A stretch of 64,000 bases of DNA from Gaertneriomyces semiglobifer (GCA_025558075.1 JAHLKF010000004.1:806001-870000); one strand, 5' to 3'; counted from the stretch's first letter, positions 1 through 12,103 are shown. The notes: generated from the letters alone by a model not told the origin. Translations and numbers: made by a program.

Positions 1-310
1 TGGCAACGCTCCTTTGTCTTGTTGGAGATCCTTGATCAACTTTATATCCAACAAGTAAGACATCGAGTTTCCCAGTTTCTCTCGCTCTGGTTGGTGGCAA
101 TCCAGCATTCGCTGAACTCGACTGTCCCAGTTCCTCAGACCCATGCGCTAAGAGCTCACTGCTCGTCTTCCGTGCGCCCAAGGCAAGATCGTTGGACGGC
201 CGTTGCGCCCGGCGCCCATCTACTGGGCGAAGATGAGATACTTTCGGTACATGGTGCGCCTCTTGACTTATAGGTGTAATACATGGCGTGTTATCGACCT
301 GTACGGGTAC
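1..310. other. window edge, no confident gene
   Basis: Several short open frames run through here on both strands. One plus-strand frame (about 138-298) reads like a basic exon with the string KIVGRPLRPAPIYWAKMRYF and could be the last exon of a gene starting outside the window. A minus-strand frame is also open to the left edge. I recognise no family in either, so none is called as a gene. Confidence 0.3.
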
Positions 311-550
311 TCAAAAAGCAGAACTTAAGTACCTATGTACAGAGCTTTGCGGGACGTCGTCCGAGTCGTCGTTTATAAGGTAATTACCCAAATTCTCATA
401 TGCGAACCCAAGCGCCGCCTGAAGTTCTTTGCCGGCTTTCGCGGCAGCTCTGTAACGACAGAGGGACAAGGTAAGCTCCACAACCCTGCCAAGAAGCCCC
501 ACAAACCTCCGAACCTCTTTTTGGAAACCGGACCAATGGTCATTTTTCAT
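311..550 (-). CDS. hypothetical 79-aa protein
   Basis: A 79-residue frame opens at an ATG and has plausible protein composition: a helical, basic first half (MKNDHWSGFQKEVRRFVGLL), then an acidic stretch (NDDSDDV) near the end. No signal peptide or membrane segment is obvious. Just upstream on the same strand is a possible donor (GTGAGT) and an acceptor (GAGAGCAG), so the frame may be the last exon of a slightly longer gene. The opposite strand is open for 96 codons over the same DNA, which weakens the call. Family unknown. Confidence 0.3.
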   Translation of the reverse strand: MKNDHWSGFQKEVRRFVGLLGRVVELTLSLCRYRAAAKAGKELQAALGFAYENLGNYLINDDSDDVPQSSVHRYLSSAF

Positions 551-598
551 TTTCAGTGTCTGCTCTCGCAGAACTTCAAAGGACAGGGTAACTCACCG

Positions 599-622
599 CG
601 CGTGTCGCCAGTCCGACACGCG
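599..622. repeat. perfect 9-bp inverted repeat (hairpin)
   Basis: CGCGTGTCG, then a six-base spacer, then CGACACGCG: a perfect GC-rich 9-bp stem. It lies upstream of the minus-strand frame at 311-550, next to a possible splice donor. It could fold in RNA or be a binding site for a dimeric protein; nothing here shows which. Confidence 0.6.
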
Positions 623-799
623 TGAAAAAGTAATAATTCTGGAGAGTACCTCAGAAATGGATACTCAGGCCATACGCAGGACGAACCAAAGTATGTCAGC
701 GGGGTTTCTTCGTATCGGCCATCAGAGAAGGCGCCTTACGATGATTCGATCTTCCCCGCTTGTGAGGTTAAACACCAGAGTAGCATTATCTATATTACG

Positions 800-2056
800 C
801 TACACTGCCTGCCTCTGCCTCCTGACCCACTCATCGTGTCTCCTAACCAGCTCTGGCACAATACGAGACTCAATCTCCACATTCTGAGAAACCTCTTCAT
901 CTGTTAACCTAATATCACTCTGTTCATGTGGCGTCACAACAGTAACGACCTGTTTCCGGGTGTGCAAGATATTACCAATCACTACTTGATGTCCATATCG
1001 TTCCAACGACTTGAGAGACTTTGAAAGTAGTAGCGCAGGGTCTGTTTCCAGCTTGAAGGAGACTATAAATCCCTTTGCGGCCCATTGTTCCACCAACGGC
1101 GCAATGATCTTGGGCACTTGGTCAAGCTGCATAACCATGGCACCTGACGCAGACTGAATTTTGTGCTCAGCCTAAAAAGCGAATCGCAAGTTATAACATG
1201 GAAGGGGGACTTGACGAACCCGACGAACGTTACAACATACCATCTTGTTCTGTGGAATAAAAAAATCGCTGACCGCTGCCGCCAAATAACACAGGGCATT
1301 TTCGCGAAGCGGCGACATTGCCACAGTGAACCGGCGCAAAAGAAATAGGTAATCTTGCACCGTGACGAAGGTTTCCATCAAAAGCAAGTGCTGTGTTTTT
1401 GCCTGAGCACAATTCAATTAGACAAAGTCATCCAGCCGCTGCGTTAATGTTCAGGGTTGATATCAACACACCTTCTGGTACTTCTTCAACACCTCCCGCA
1501 TATGCTCGACGTATGTGGAATCCACTAATAGGGTTGTTGAGTTGATCGCTACTAGCAGTCTGCCGACCTTGGCTCTGCTTTCTTACCGCAGAGTCCATCG
1601 TTGGCTTCTACCATATAATCCAGGAAACAGTTCTTGGAATGAGTGTAATGGCGACTGTATGGTTGAAGGCTGAATTGCCTGTGCATGAAAATCACAGCAT
1701 ATCCAGCATCGATAAAATATTCCGCCGAGGTGGCCCCTCGAGTACCCGCAGAGAAGTTATCCAAAAAGCGTACAGTGTTCCGTTCAAGAGGAACAGTCGT
1801 GCCGCCAGACTGGATGTAGCAGTTAGAAAAAGTCCATAGGAGATCTTACTAACCAGATACCCACCGTTACCAGAACAACACGACGTCCCTCCTTGGCATG
1901 CTTTTCCACAAATGAATCGACTCGTTTCCCAGCTTCCTCGACACCAGGTGGAGGTGCAGTGGTTTGGAAGTATTCCTCGTACCCGATTGGGGCCTGTGAT
2001 ATGACATGGTCTGCGCCCGTGAACGCAACCGCAGGCGTGGAGGGAAACGAGGTCAT
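800..2056 (-). CDS. CAB2: phosphopantothenate-cysteine ligase
   Basis: This enzyme joins cysteine to 4'-phosphopantothenate, the second step from pantothenate to coenzyme A, in the cytosol. Five exons can be joined. Exon 1 (2056-1865) ends in RRVVLVT. After a 55-nt intron (1864-1810) exon 2 begins SGGTTVPLE and carries the conserved [19 protein letters not shown] segment. A third exon encodes [18 protein letters not shown]. The fourth carries [12 protein letters not shown] and the last AEHKIQS followed by [11 protein letters not shown] and HQVVIGNIL, all diagnostic of eukaryotic PPCS. Introns are 55-75 nt with GT-AG ends. The ATG at 2056 opens the frame. Length is as expected for the family. 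The yeast symbol CAB2 is used by homology. Confidence 0.93.
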
Positions 2057-2211
2057 CGTGCCGGCGCTTAGCTACTGCTGCCGGTATGCCGAGAAGCAAC
2101 TGCCTGACTTGTGTTGGCTCTATCAGCAGAATGAATGTCGCTGTTTAAGATCCGCCAGCGCGAGAGGCGCCAGGTCTTTGCTTTAAAACTCTCTGACCAG
2201 AGCGATAGTAG

Positions 2212-2748
2212 ATGGGACTATATCAGTACCATTTGGAGGACTGCCCTGCTTATTCTCTCCGCGGCGAGACCGTAGCCTGGGAGGGCATCCATGCTGCTAG
2301 CGTCTTGGTCCGGTGCGGGCGCAAGACCATTCAGAAGAACAAACGTCTTCTCCACCGGACCCTCATAACTGCCTGTGATGAGTGGGGCCTTCAGATACCA
2401 CTTTCTCGCTATGTTGCAAACATATTCGCATACAGCTCGCCATCAGTTGACAAGTGGTCAACTTTCAGAGTTCTGGTACCACTATCTGCCGATAGCCCAA
2501 CCGCAACTGCGATGACATTCGTATTTCTAGCAGTGTATGACGAGAAACATACTCTTAAATGGACCAAGGAGCCCGATGCCTATAGTTTGATCTGGTCTGA
2601 TTCTAGTCAAACGAGGATCTTGCCCATCATCTCATCTTTGGCGGATGAGGAGTGTTTGAATTTGGAGTATGGCCATTTCCACCCATCCGATTGGACGGAG
2701 TGGAACAATGTTGAATGTGATGACCTTTCTGCCCGCCCCTGCTACTGA
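2212..2748 (+). CDS. orphan 178-aa protein
   Basis: A single uninterrupted frame of 178 codons from ATG, with globular-looking composition (mixed hydrophobic, charged and aromatic residues, little low complexity) and a Trp-rich, acidic tail (SDWTEWNNVE). No signal peptide, membrane span or motif is recognisable. A second ATG at 2135 opens another frame (MSLFKIRQRERRQVF) that overlaps its start, so an upstream exon is possible. It lies head-to-head with the PPCS gene about 150 bp away, so the two may share a promoter. Function unknown. Confidence 0.45.
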   Translation: MGLYQYHLEDCPAYSLRGETVAWEGIHAASVLVRCGRKTIQKNKRLLHRTLITACDEWGLQIPLSRYVANIFAYSSPSVDKWSTFRVLVPLSADSPTATAMTFVFLAVYDEKHTLKWTKEPDAYSLIWSDSSQTRILPIISSLADEECLNLEYGHFHPSDWTEWNNVECDDLSARPCY

Positions 2749-2982
2749 TTGGCATTGATGAACGGGTAACAATGGTTCGGTGTACTTCTTGTGCCTTACC
2801 ATAGCCCGTGTTTTCCAATTCTGAGGTATATGATGAGAAAGTATCGACGGTCGCAGGGTTTCTTTACACTATTCTTTTATGTACATCTTAAAGTCCTACT
2901 AGCTCATCTACTCTATAGTAAATTTACACGAAAATCCAAGTAATTACACTAATATCAAGACCAGCAAGGATAGGTGGTCATA

Positions 2983-4544
2983 TTAGTCCCCTAACTCTCG
3001 CAGGGCGTTTCTCAGGAGCTCAACATCAAATCTGTCCTCCCCACCAGTCCAGTGCTCATCCCCATCAGCAACAACTGAAAACCTCTCCAGCGGTGGGAGG
3101 ATGTCTGTCTGAGGCATAGTTGGTGTCCGAGACATTACGGACTCGCGTGGAAGCGTCTGGCGTAGGGGTTCGTGGGATGGTGGTTGCCCGAGCGCTTGCT
3201 GAGGGATTCGTGACTGTCGAATGACGTGATAGTTTTGTGGCGACAAATGGGTTGGGTGATCATCGGAGTATGCACCCAGCTATTATGAAAACGTTTAGAC
3301 GAATACTTTGAACCGTCAGGGGCCACGGTCGCTGTACCTTCTTCAAACCTTCGAAAATTGTTTCGTAGTTCTCTAATTCTGCTCGCACCCCAACCGCGCA
3401 GTTTTCCAGAATATACTCCATGTGTTGATGGGATAGCGTATCATGCAAAGTCTGATTTTCCACTGTTCGCCGTTTGATTTCGTCTGCTATTGACATGCGG
3501 ATGTTCAAGGACTTATCGGTAACGAGAAAACAGAAGTCAGTTCGATAGATTCGAAGTATCTGCAAGCCACACAATGCGCTACCTCTTGTAAAGCCTTTAT
3601 ATCTCTCTGCTTCTTCTTCCCCAACTTATACGAGCGATCTTCTTCCTTATGCAATTGCTCCACCAGTTCGTTGATTTTAACTTTGTTTTCATCTCGCCGT
3701 CTCTAAGAAATGCACTTATTAGCTCCCGTACTGCAACCACCGCCCGAATCATGACAGCAGGCAAATACGCACGGCGGTCATTTCCATGATATCCTTAATG
3801 TCATTGATCAAAGGGGTTTCGAACTCGCGCTCCAAAGTCTCAGCCTGTGATATGGCAAAAGTCATTGTCAGTAATCAATGAAGCCCAACGGTCGCGCGCG
3901 CACGAAGTCAGCTCACCCAGCCCTGATGCGCATTCGCAATCAAATGTGTGGAATCGATGAGAAAGTCTAGATCACCCACAACATGCGGCTTATTGATCTT
4001 CGCTGCCGGCACGAAATCGGAAATCTCCTCCAATGTTCGAACAAATGTTTCCGACGCGGCTGCAAGGGCCTGCACTTGTCGTCGATAAGAGCCCAACGCT
4101 TGGACAAACGACTGGTATTGACGCATAGTTAGTTTAGGTGGTGGTAGGCGAGCACGGATGAGTTTAGGATCATTTGGGCCGCCTGTTATAGCATTTGACG
4201 CTGAGCATTGACAATCGCAACGGAGTCCAAGAACTATCTCCAGGTAACTCACCTGCAACACTAGCGCTACTGTCGAATCTTCCGGGACTGAACGGCAGAA
4301 TGGCGGGTCTTCCAGTTTTTGCGGAATCGCCAACAAGCCCGCCATAACCACTTATCCCCAAGCTCCCCTTCCCATCAATTCCGTCCACGCTTATGCTACC
4401 TGAACTTTCTCCCGACGCATAGGCTGAGTATGATGTGTATGGGACTACGGATGGAAGGTTGGCTGCCGCCTGCGCTTGCTCCGGAGACAGCAGAGGAGTT
4501 GGAGACGATATCGAAGCTTTCGATATTTTCTGCTTCGGTGGCAT
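2983..4544 (-). CDS. BAR/I-BAR-like coiled-coil protein, 412 aa
   Basis: Six exons join to 412 codons (exons 4544-4253, 4200-3917, 3844-3773, 3702-3583, 3511-3338, 3279-2983; all introns GT-AG; total 1239 nt plus consistent phases). The N-terminal ~100 residues are Ser/Gly-rich and disordered. Residues ~110-310 form long amphipathic helices (RQYQSFVQALGSYRRQVQAL, then DENKVKINELVEQLHKEED, and LENYETIFEGLKKL), the layout of BAR or IMD/I-BAR domains such as yeast Ivy1 or CIBAR proteins, which bend or sense membranes. The C-terminal ~90 residues are polar and Pro-rich. Assignment to a particular BAR subfamily is inference; the coiled-coil nature is seen directly. Confidence 0.6.
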
Positions 4545-5357
4545 TGCGTTCAGGCTGGTGACTGAAAGGTGTTATTGAGAGATCGGCGTATCCTCGCAAA
4601 CGTAACTCTGATGCGAACACAAAAAAGAGACAAAGAGACTGACGCCAGTGTATCAGTAGCACGGGAGGAACAGTAGGAGAGTCGTCAGCAGTGTAGACGA
4701 CGGCTTGGGGTGTAGTTCTGGGTCTCTATCGGATCTTCCTACGTGCTTCCAACGCAAAGCCTGTATTTTGCAGCAGCTGAATTCTGATAGTTCCAGCTAT
4801 CCTCTCAACAGCAACTCTTCTCCGCACCATGAATCTTTTTCCGAGAGCGGAACTCCTGTGCACCGATCCAAGGCCGAGGGCACAATCAAAGAACACACCG
4901 CCGGGTCTAAACAAGCACTGAGACGGCGCACACAATCAATCACCAGGCCAGACCTCTCGCAGAGCGGAGAGTGACGGACGTCGTTCGGTGGGAAGGCGTT
5001 TTCTCTTGATGCCACTGCTGTCACTGGCCTCGAATATGCCCTGCCCCGTCGAGTATATATTGGCCGTCTGCGAGTTTCTTTGTGTGCGTCAAAGGCGCCT
5101 TTAACTCCTGTGGAAAGCGGGGAAGGTGTTTCATGACTGTGCCAGGAGAGTATTATGACTGTGCCGCTCAATGCGCGCGCGAGCTGCCAAGCGAGAGATC
5201 CAAGAACACTTTCGAGACGGACATGAACGAGCATCCATGCACGACCTGTGAGCCGTGAGGAGAGGTAAAAACGACCGGAACAGCCTCGCTCACGTAGGAG
5301 CGATTTTTCCATTGAGTAGAAAAGGTTCAAAAAAGGTTGTCGTAGGGAACCAAGGAA
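4545..5357. other. intergenic region between divergent genes
   Basis: About 0.8 kb separating the BAR-like gene from POC1. Both long open frames here (one plus, one minus) lack an ATG start or resemble no protein, so no gene is called. It presumably holds both promoters; no clear TATA element was seen. Confidence 0.5.
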
Positions 5358-7444
5358 ATGGTACGATATTGGAAGGTCGAACCTATCAATTTGCATGACA
5401 CTGATACGTTCCTCAACAGCTTCAAGATCCAACTTTGGAGCGGTCGTTTCGGGGGCACAAGAATGTTGTCACAGGTCTGGCTTTCAAGCCATGCATGAAG
5501 CAGTTGGCGTCGTCGTCCATGGACAATTCTGTCATGGTCTGGAACTTTAAGCCTCAATTACGGGCTTTCCGATTTGTGGGACACAAGGCACCGGTGACAT
5601 CTGTAGATTTCTCACCATCTGGACATGTGTTAGCCAGTTCGTCGCGAGATAAAACCGTCCGTCTGTGGACTCCAAGCGTGTGCGTCCGTGCCTTCCTTGT
5701 CAATGTGATGCACGTGTACTAAATGAAACTCACCATACCGTAGGAAAGGGGATGTCACTGTATTCAAAGCGCACACTTCTTCGGTTCGCACAGTGCAGTT
5801 TTCGGGAGACGGTCGCTCGCTTCTCACAAGTTCCGACGACAAGACCGTAAAAGTGAGGCTCCTCTTCACGTATATGGAAATGCCAACAGCATTGACACGT
5901 TGAACCGCACAGATTTGGTCAGCACAGCGCACAAAGTTTCTCTTTACGCTTGCGGGACATATAAACTGGGTTCGTACGGCCCGGTTCTCACCTGACTCCC
6001 GTTTGGTCGTGTCTGGAAGTGACGACAAGACAATGAAATTATGGGATCTAGCATCAAAATCTTGCGTCAACACCTATTGGGAACATACGGGGTACGATTT
6101 TAACTAGTCGGTTCTACTCAGGTTGGCGCTAAGCACTCGCTCGACTGTTAGGATGATAACATCGGTCGCTTTCCACCCTTCTGGCAATGTCGTTGCAGCG
6201 GCATCGACGGACCGATCCATCAAGTTATATGACGTTCGCACGCACAAGTTGTTGCAGAATTACAGTGACGCTCATACCACAAGTGGAAGTGATGGTGCAA
6301 CAGCAGGAGCTGGTGTAAATAGCATCGCGTTTGGCGGTCCTACCGGAGAATGGCTCATCAGCACCGGCTGGGATAGTGTCGTAAAGGTACATCTGTTACT
6401 TCAACGATGGCGCGCACAGCACATTAACCTCGAGTATGATACGGTTAGATATGGGATGTGCAGGAAGGACATCTGTATTACACCCTGCATGGTCACAAAA
6501 ACGGACCGACAACGACAGCAATTTTTTCACCAAATGGGGATTACTTTGCTACTGGAGGGAGCGATGCTCAAGTCATGGTGTGGAAAAGTAATCTTAACTC
6601 ACATGGATCAGCTGGTATGGAAGGGATCGGAGGTGAGGGACTGGCAGTAGCTCACGCGTGCCAAAGGCATCGTCTAATGGAATCTCATATGGCAGACTCC
6701 GACGAAAATGGCCCTAGATATGCTCACAACAAACACGGACATGCTCTGCATACCGAACTGGCATCTCAAAGTTCTGCGCCTCGTCCCAGTGAGGTACCAC
6801 CGGTTTCAGCTTCGGGCGGCGTTACAATGAGTAAAAAGATCAACGTCTTGAGTGGAAGTCGTGGAAGTGGCGGTTTAACGGGTGGCATGCCGCCTGCCAT
6901 CAAGCTTGGCGCTCCGATTTTTGCTGAGAAGGTGAAGCGAGTGATACTCGCGCATGCCGCACAAATGTGTAAGCTAACCCCCGCGATTGAAAGGACCTTG
7001 ACGACCAACCTGTCGCGGACTCTGGACGACCACTGTCTTCCACACCTCATGGCTCACCAATTCGGGGGCATGTTAATACCGATTTCCAACGCACACATCA
7101 AACGAGCTACACTGTGCCGTTAGAGGTGCGCACCATGCCTGATCAACTCTCATCCACTCTTCAGCAAGTGATTCGGCAAATCGATGTGTTGACACAGACA
7201 ATGAGCATATTGGAGGTGAGGCTTCGTTCAATTCCTACATCCGGTAGCCCGAACTTATGTAGGGTACATTCAATAGAGTCGAGTTACAATGAACGAAGAC
7301 CGCGTGGCCGAGATGAGCCACAGGTTCGGAGACGCGGTTGAGCGCATCAACTGGATTGCGTCGAGATTGGAAGCTACCACGTTGAGCGCAGGACAGCCTG
7401 GCGCGGCTAGCTCTCAACCTCCACGAAACGATTCGGCGCCATAA
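5358..7444 (+). CDS. POC1: POC1 centriolar/basal-body WD40 protein
   Basis: POC1 is a core component of centrioles and basal bodies, needed for their stability in flagellated cells. The first exon is only the ATG (5358-5360); the intron 5361-5419 follows at once, and exon 2 reads [22 protein letters not shown]40 repeats follow ([79 protein letters not shown]), split by short introns. A poorly conserved linker leads to the diagnostic C-terminal POC1 coiled coil ([20 protein letters not shown], then [13 protein letters not shown]). The splice sites inside the linker (about 6960-7130) are not resolved. Presence of this gene supports a zoosporic fungus. Confidence 0.9.
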
Positions 7445-7684
7445 CGGCAGTAATAATCACATGCTATTGTATTCGGCGTAATGTAGTATCAGCATCGGCT
7501 GATCGTGCTTACTAGCACGCAGAGAGGAATCTTTATTATAAATGACATATATAACCGCCTTTGAGACGAAACCTCGCAGTTGGTGCTCCCCAGCATACCT
7601 GGGTGGTATGATCTAGCATCATGAATCCAAAAAGCCAGAACAGCAAACGTATGTACAACTGGAGCGATATGCTGCTACATCCAC

Positions 7685-10600
7685 TCACTTCCCTTTCCCC
7701 AGTCTCTGCAAATTCTTCTGCAATCTATCGTAGACTGTATCATTTCTCCTCTTGGGTTTGCGTTGAGCTTTCACCTGCGGCGGCCTCATAGGGTTCGAGA
7801 GGTTCGCGTCGTCGGCCCGCGAGGGCGGTGACGACGTTTGCATTGGTTGGAGGTATCCAGCAGGGAAAAGGTGAGCGATAGAGGACATCGGTACAACCCC
7901 AAGACCTGGGACTGCTATCATCCCAGTGGGGGAAGTCATGCCAGTCAACTGTGGCAATACAGTGCCAGCAACGGTGTGGATTGGTGATGCAGTTGCAGTG
8001 CCTGAAATAGGAACCAGCGTGGTTGGGATAACGGTTATCGAGGGCGTAGAAGTAGCTGCCGTGGAAGGACATGCCACAAGCCCTGCTGATGAGTTAGTGG
8101 GAAACGTGGTAGAGGCCAGGGTGATGTGTGAGTCTGCCAATTGCCTGAAAAGGTTGGCCGCCAGTGTGCCAGTCCCTGACACAAGGGATTGGGTCGAGGT
8201 AAACGGATCTGACGATGAGGTAAATGGGGGCAGAGGCATCGAAACCGTCGAGGCTATTGCGCTAGAAGCCATTCCACCAACTCCAGCACCCAACGCATGG
8301 CTTCGCATAACGGACCCCATAGGATCCATGGGGGCGGTAAAAGCCAGAGATGCAAGAGGCGCCACAGAACATGCCGGAGATCGTTCCTGATTTACCGAGC
8401 CCAATCCCAACGCCGAAGGAACATAAGCCGCACTGTTTGAGCCATTACTGAGGCTGTGCTGCAAGGCGGCCGCCAGCTCCTGGGGCCACGGCGGCATTGT
8501 GGCAAAGAATGAAGTATCACCGGAATCGCCTGAAGATGTAGTGCGCAAGGAGAAGGAATTCAAATGAGCTCCAGGCTGCGTCTGAATTGCGGGCACCGGC
8601 GTTGATAAACCAGAGACTTGCTGACTAGATGGCTTGCGGTCACCTGCCGAATACGACACGTAACTTGTGTTCGGAGTTGGGGAACCTCCCTCAGGATATG
8701 TTTTCCTCGCTTCTTCTTTCTCTGCAAGAATCAGTCGCTCTAGCAGTTTAGTTCTCAATTGCTCTTTTCCCCACGCACTTCCGCCTGTGGATGTCCCGTC
8801 TGATGCAGTCCGCAAGTCAACAGAAGGGCTTTCATTCTTCACACCTGCAAACCTAGCCACATTCTGTTGAAAATTAGCACTTACTTGCCCACTGATGAGT
8901 TTGCAAGATGGATCGCTGGACCCGTTCGTTGCCAATTCTGGAGGATCAGAAGGAAGCCTCCGCTTAGAACATTTCTTTTTGAAAAAGAAATCATCGTTGC
9001 TCTTTTGATTGGAATCCGCCTTTCGCTTGCGGCGGCTTGTGCCGTCAGAGTTTTCACTCTTCATTCTCCGTTGTCTTCTACGTTTCGCCTCCGCACGGAG
9101 ATCATCCTGTTCGTCGTCTTCGTCGCCTTCGTTGCTTTTTCGCTTCTTCTTATGTTTACTGCCACCCGGAATAAACGCTTGAAGGTCCTCATCATCGTTC
9201 CAACCATCCTCACTGCCCGCACTTGAGAGCCAATCGTCTGCATCAGAATCGTCCTCCGAATCAAGATACTCCATTTCGGTTACGTCCGAAAGCCAATCGG
9301 ACTCATCTGCTTCCTCTTCAATTGGGCCCAGTCTCGGTTTATCATCTGGGATTGTCCCAGCTAACTGATTGCGCGCTAACCGAAGATATCGCGCTAAATT
9401 TCGAAGCATTTTTCGCACATTCTTGATACCTCGTGGAACACCGCGCCTGAGTTCCTTTCGTACGTCCTTTTTGACATCTGAGATGTCCGTCATCTGGCGC
9501 GCTTTCATATGCAAGTACGTAATTAAGCTTTCAATGCCGTCAAGTTCATAGTGGGAAACCATGTCGGGTGCGCCTAAAGTGAAATCTAAACTTAGCAGCG
9601 CCTTTAAGCAATGTGCGTAACAGCGTCTTACGTTTGAGTAGGCGCAGATAATGCCGGGCAGCATACCACTGCATGTGCTCGAAATACGGAAACCGGAACT
9701 TTGGGGGCACATGCGTTCGATCCTCAATTCCAGCAATTTCCAGTTGTCCCTCCATGTTCAGCCCATGCAAGTAATTTCCACCAATCACTACAGCATCCGC
9801 GGGTGTGTACACGGCATGTATCCATCCCGTCGGGATAATCATCGTGTTCCCTGCCGTAAGCTTGACCTCTACTGCACCACCTTTGATTTCGTCTGCGAGG
9901 AACACATCTCCCTGCTCCGGAGAGGATGACCATTTCTCGTATTTTTTGAGGTTTGCCTTGGTCGGTTCAATGAAATAGAACACTTTCTCTCCCGAGAGAA
10001 GATGGTAAAACACTGAAGAGCCGCCAAAGTCAATATGGAAGCTAGATAATTCAGAATAACATTAGAGACTGTGAAAATTGCGGGCAGTCGTCATAAAGCA
10101 TCGCCTACTCTGTGTAGCTGTCCTTGACACTCATTAAACAGTAGAGTTGTACGCGCGGATACATTCCATGTGCCTTCAACGCTTTGGGCCAGATGTTGTC
10201 GATCCAATCCAAATCATTCACAAGCTTAGGCCGTTGAACTTGGGCGCCTAATGGTGTTTGCCCAATCTCAAGCGTAATCACATTGAGAATCTTCTTCCGC
10301 TTCTCAGGTGCTTGGTGAAAATACTTTGCCCATTGATCGAGGGTCATGATACGTTCTGACTGAGTCGCGACTTCCAGAACATCCACTTCGCGATCTCTTC
10401 CACACATATCCGCTACCTGATTCACCACCAAACTCTTATCCGGCATCCGCATATCCAGGCCATCGGGGGATTCTATGACGACAGGACAGCGCAAGCCTGT
10501 TCTGCGAGTCCATTCTAGCGTCAAATCCTTTCCTTCTATTCGTGGATACTGGTCAGGTGCAAAGATTTTGGTTTTCAACAGTTTCGTGAAGCGAGTTTCT

Positions 10601-10951
10601 TCCACTACTATTCCTTGATTCAGTTCATTATAATTGATGTGAGACTTCTCTCGAGCGGACTTTCGTGTGGGCTCCTTATCTGCGCAAATCCACGTTAGAT
10701 TAGTGATCAGTGGTTACGGTGCCGAGACGGCAGATAAGCGGTAACTCACAGATAGTTTTTCCATGGACGGGCTCGCACTCGCGGCAAAAGTATTTGACCA
10801 GATATTGAGTGTCGTCTTCTGCGAGGGGCGGATCTATACATTCGCCGTGGTACCATTCTTTGCAGGCATTGCACATTATCATGAACCTGCCATCTGCCTC
10901 CGCTCTGCAATAACAGTAGACGGTCTTCTTGCCCTTTTGCGGTTTCTCCAT
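7685..10951 (-). CDS. PHD-JmjC histone lysine demethylase (JHDM1 family), 1023 aa
   Basis: A nuclear Fe(II)/2-oxoglutarate dioxygenase that removes methyl groups from histone lysines. Four exons (10951-10750, 10679-10109, 10041-9632, 9573-7685) sum to 3072 nt. The N-terminus is a PHD finger (YCYC, CNACKEWYHGEC, FCREC; residues ~11-60). The JmjC core follows at ~150-390: SYTDFHIDFGG gives the iron-binding His-x-Asp, and GWIHAVYTP the third iron ligand His; the order matches JHDM1/KDM2/KDM7 and yeast Jhd1. Then comes a helical region, an acidic and basic nuclear-type segment, and ~350 Ser/Thr/Pro-rich residues ending in a basic tail. All iron ligands are intact, so it is probably active. Whether it acts on H3K36, H3K4 or H3K9 cannot be read from sequence. 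Confidence 0.9.
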
Positions 10952-11599
10952 CTTTGATTCAACTCGATGAAAATCCAAGGTGACTGCAACTGACAATGAT
11001 GCAGCGCAGGCGGTAAGAACGAACGATCCGATCAACCGCAGTCAGGACCAGAATCATCGGCTCCGAATTCGTGAGCACCTGCTCCCTGCAAGTTCACTCC
11101 AGCCTTTTCGTACTGGACTCCTTCCTGCCTAAAGACCCTTTTGCCTGATTGACCTTGACTCCCCCTCCTCGCCGACACCGGACCTATGGCCGAGAATTAA
11201 GAGCAGTAGTTGTTATTCCTGCAGTAATAAGTAGCTTATTTAATATTGAAAGTGTGAAAATACGGACACGCCCTGGACGCATGCTGACTCATCACTGACT
11301 CATCCGCGCTGCTTATGTCAGCCACCCGACGGCCAACGCGCCGCGCTTTTGCGAATTCGGGAAGGAGTTAGCGTGTGTGTTCAGCGGCTACTATCACTCA
11401 ATCATCCACTCTATTCCTGCGAAGGGGAAGGGAAGGCCAAAGGCAGGACTACAAAGTAGGGCGGTGGAAGGGGAGGAGGCAGCTTTGGGAAGTGTGCGGC
11501 CTTGAGCTTCTCTTTTGACCCTTCCGCTCTACCTTGCAAAGCACACCTCATTCTCCTGCCCAAGTAGCTGCCGGGTAGTCTGTCTTTCGTCCATATTTC
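10952..11599. other. intergenic region between divergent genes
   Basis: About 0.65 kb between the demethylase gene and the next plus-strand gene. Nothing coding is visible. Purine-rich plus-strand tracts (around 11417-11500, GGAAGGGAAGG-like) lie close to the downstream start. Confidence 0.5.
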
Positions 11600-12103
11600 A
11601 TGGCCGATCTGCCGCTCGCAATGTTTACGAACAGAGACTTGATCAAGATGAAGGAGGAACCGTCCACGTCCAACTCGACCTGGCTACAAGAATTTCGCAA
11701 ATGGTTCTTCTCGGGTTACCCAGCACTCAAGGTCGACAGCCAGACGCAGGAAACTAGCTTCAAGTACATCTTTGCCACAACCTTTGTCCCTTGCTCGGTG
11801 CCCATTATGCTCGCATTTTGGGTGTTTGTTCTGCCCTATGTGCTCTACCGGGTGGACGTGTTCTCGACCTTTGATTGGAGCAGCATTGCTGGATTCGCCT
11901 GGTTCTTTTTGCCGTGCGCGTTGATTTCACTGTTGATCAGCTCCGAACTACGATTTCGGATCCGGCTGAATCAGGAGCTGACCGAGAAAGCACTGCTGAT
12001 GTATGAACTCGACGAGTACCGAGCTACTTCTGCCCCCTGCCTGCCTGAGTATACCGCGGACTCAAAGCTTGACACGTCTGCCCTCACCGTATGTATAGTC
12101 TAA
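11600..12103 (+). CDS. small membrane protein, two predicted helices, 167 aa
   Basis: A single ATG-initiated frame. An N-terminal ~60-residue soluble part (MADLPLAMFTNRDLIKMKEE) is followed by two hydrophobic segments at about 72-94 (VPIMLAFWVFVLPYVLY) and 102-122 (GFAWFFLPCALISLLISS), then a charged helix (RFRIRLNQELTEKALLMYEL) and a polar tail. The frame closes at TAA, though the GTATGT just before it could be a donor for a further exon. No family recognised; probably an endomembrane or mitochondrial protein by topology alone. Confidence 0.5.
   Translation: MADLPLAMFTNRDLIKMKEEPSTSNSTWLQEFRKWFFSGYPALKVDSQTQETSFKYIFATTFVPCSVPIMLAFWVFVLPYVLYRVDVFSTFDWSSIAGFAWFFLPCALISLLISSELRFRIRLNQELTEKALLMYELDEYRATSAPCLPEYTADSKLDTSALTVCIV

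Noticed and set aside
4797..5432. 211-codon minus-strand frame upstream of POC1
   Set aside because: It starts at TTG, not ATG, and runs into the POC1 exon antisense; composition is not protein-like.
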